A stretch of 64,000 nucleotides of DNA. Source: Rubrivivax benzoatilyticus JA2 = ATCC BAA-35 (GTDB taxonomy: Bacteria > Pseudomonadota > Gammaproteobacteria > Burkholderiales > Burkholderiaceae_C). A program made the position numbers and the translations under genes. Location of the stretch: positions 1-64,000 of the forward strand of contig NZ_AEWG01000076.1 of the NCBI RefSeq assembly GCF_000190375.1, in the 5' to 3' direction. Below are positions 63,325 through 64,000 of this stretch, piece after piece (position 1 is the stretch's first letter; the number at the start of each line of letters is the position of its first letter). Below the pieces are notes generated by a model. The model was not told the origin of the DNA, did no database searches, and saw nothing but the letters and a program-made list of their open reading frames with translations.

Positions 63325-64000
63325 ATGAAGACTCAAGCCATCGTGCTCGAGCAGCCCGAGCGCCTGGTTCTCCGTGAACTCGAGCTGACGCCGCCGACCG
63401 GCGAGGATCTGGTCGTCGACATCGAGTACAGCGGGATTTCCACCGGTACCGAGAAGCTGCTGTGGAGCGGCCGCATGCCGGCCTTCCCCGGCATGGGCTA
63501 TCCGCTGGTGCCTGGCTACGAATCCGTCGGCCGCGTCGTGCAGGCCGGCGCCGATGCGCACCACAAGGTGGGCGAGCGCGTCTTCGTGCCCGGCGCCCGT
63601 TGTTACGGCGAGGTGCGTGGCCTGTTCGGCGGTGCCGCGTCGCGGGTCGTCGTCGCGGACTCGCGCGTCTGCGCCGTGTCCGACAGCCTGGGTGAACAAG
63701 CCGTGCTGCTGGCGCTGGCCGCGACCGCCTACCACTCGGTGGCCGGCGGCGGCAAGCGCACGCCGATCGTGCCGCCCGACCTGATCGTCGGCCACGGCGT
63801 GCTCGGCCGTCTGCTGGCGCGCATGACCGTCGTCGCCGGTTTCCCGGCGCCGACCGTCTGGGAAACCAACCCGCTGCGTGCCGAGGGTGCCACCGGCTAC
63901 ACGGTCGTGCATCCCGACGAAGATCCGCGCCGCGACTACCGCGCGATCTTCGACGTCAGCGGCGACTCGTCGATCCTTGATCGTCTCGTCGAGCGCCTGG
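63325..64000 (+). CDS. bchC: Bacteriochlorophyllide a dehydrogenase BchC (3' end outside window)
   Basis: The visible 225 residues open MKTQAIVLEQPERLVLRELE and continue as a zinc-less MDR-type dehydrogenase: GISTGTEKLLWSGRMPAFPGMGYPLVPGYE is the BchC signature, followed by VGERVFVPGARCYGEVRGLFGG and a Rossmann segment LIVGHGVLGRLLARM. BchC oxidises 3-hydroxyethyl-bacteriochlorophyllide a late in bacteriochlorophyll synthesis. GGAGGG lies before the ATG at 63325. Paired PpsR-type sites precede it. bchXYZ are expected to follow outside the window. Confidence 0.93.
   Translation, partial: MKTQAIVLEQPERLVLRELELTPPTGEDLVVDIEYSGISTGTEKLLWSGRMPAFPGMGYPLVPGYESVGRVVQAGADAHHKVGERVFVPGARCYGEVRGLFGGAASRVVVADSRVCAVSDSLGEQAVLLALAATAYHSVAGGGKRTPIVPPDLIVGHGVLGRLLARMTVVAGFPAPTVWETNPLRAEGATGYTVVHPDEDPRRDYRAIFDVSGDSSILDRLVERL

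Overview
The window is high-GC bacterial chromosome, densely packed with genes. The right end enters a photosynthesis gene cluster (crtE, crtF, then bchC cut by the window edge), preceded by a small c8-type cytochrome c and an anaerobic haem gene. The rest of the content is typical of Burkholderiales: a Bug-type solute-binding protein, a DUF2782 gene next to polA, and an aminoglycoside-kinase-fold ThrB. Together with menA and ubiE genes for quinones, this fits a purple non-sulfur betaproteobacterium of the Rubrivivax type. The genus is inferred from gene content and was not tested by any search.

Layout. 1-2.9 kb: the SOS mutagenesis pair imuA and imuB with an NTF2-like gene between them. 2.9-10.1 kb: esterase, a cysteine-rich tryptophanyl-tRNA synthetase, purN, an RNA m5C methyltransferase, a fatty acid desaturase, rpmB-rpmG and trxB. 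10.3-16 kb: a Crp-type regulator, ftsK-lolA, an antisense cheW, and rarA. 16.1-20.8 kb: a livHMGF transporter without its binding protein, then a CsgG-like lipoprotein. 20.8-26.5 kb: Bug protein with ferredoxin-type reductase, an SDR protein, rhomboid protease, tRNA-Leu(CAA), and cysM-nudix-tusA. 26.7-35.5 kb: galU, a degenerate 2-hydroxyacid dehydrogenase, valS, an S41 protease lipoprotein, and a guaC-diguanylate cyclase pair. 35.7-48.6 kb: a frameshifted hybrid histidine kinase, a UvrD helicase, thrB, polA, lrgAB and a hypothetical gene. 48.7-52.8 kb: polyphosphate genes ppk, sixA and ppx. 52.9-56.1 kb: a Tat-exported dienelactone hydrolase, ratA, menA and ubiE. 56.2-60.9 kb: an operon with a predicted Fnr box, in the order hemN, tetrahaem cytochrome, four-cluster ferredoxin, NrfD-type membrane protein, facing cytochrome c8. 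61-64 kb: crtE-crtF and bchC.

The right 10 kb reads as one redox neighbourhood. menA and ubiE make quinones. hemN allows haem and bacteriochlorophyll precursors to be made without oxygen. The NrfD module could exchange electrons between the quinone pool and periplasmic cytochromes, and the c8-type cytochrome is the kind that re-reduces the photosynthetic reaction centre. Two tandem TGT-N12-ACA pairs (PpsR/CrtJ type) precede crtE and bchC, and a TTGAC-N4-GTCAA box (Fnr type) precedes hemN.

Three intergenic sites carry short palindromes built on GGGGTCAGGTCT, resembling REP/BIME elements. No transposase gene is present in the window. Several housekeeping genes have a -10-like hexamer 5-9 bases before an ATG that lacks a Shine-Dalgarno sequence, which suggests leaderless transcripts.
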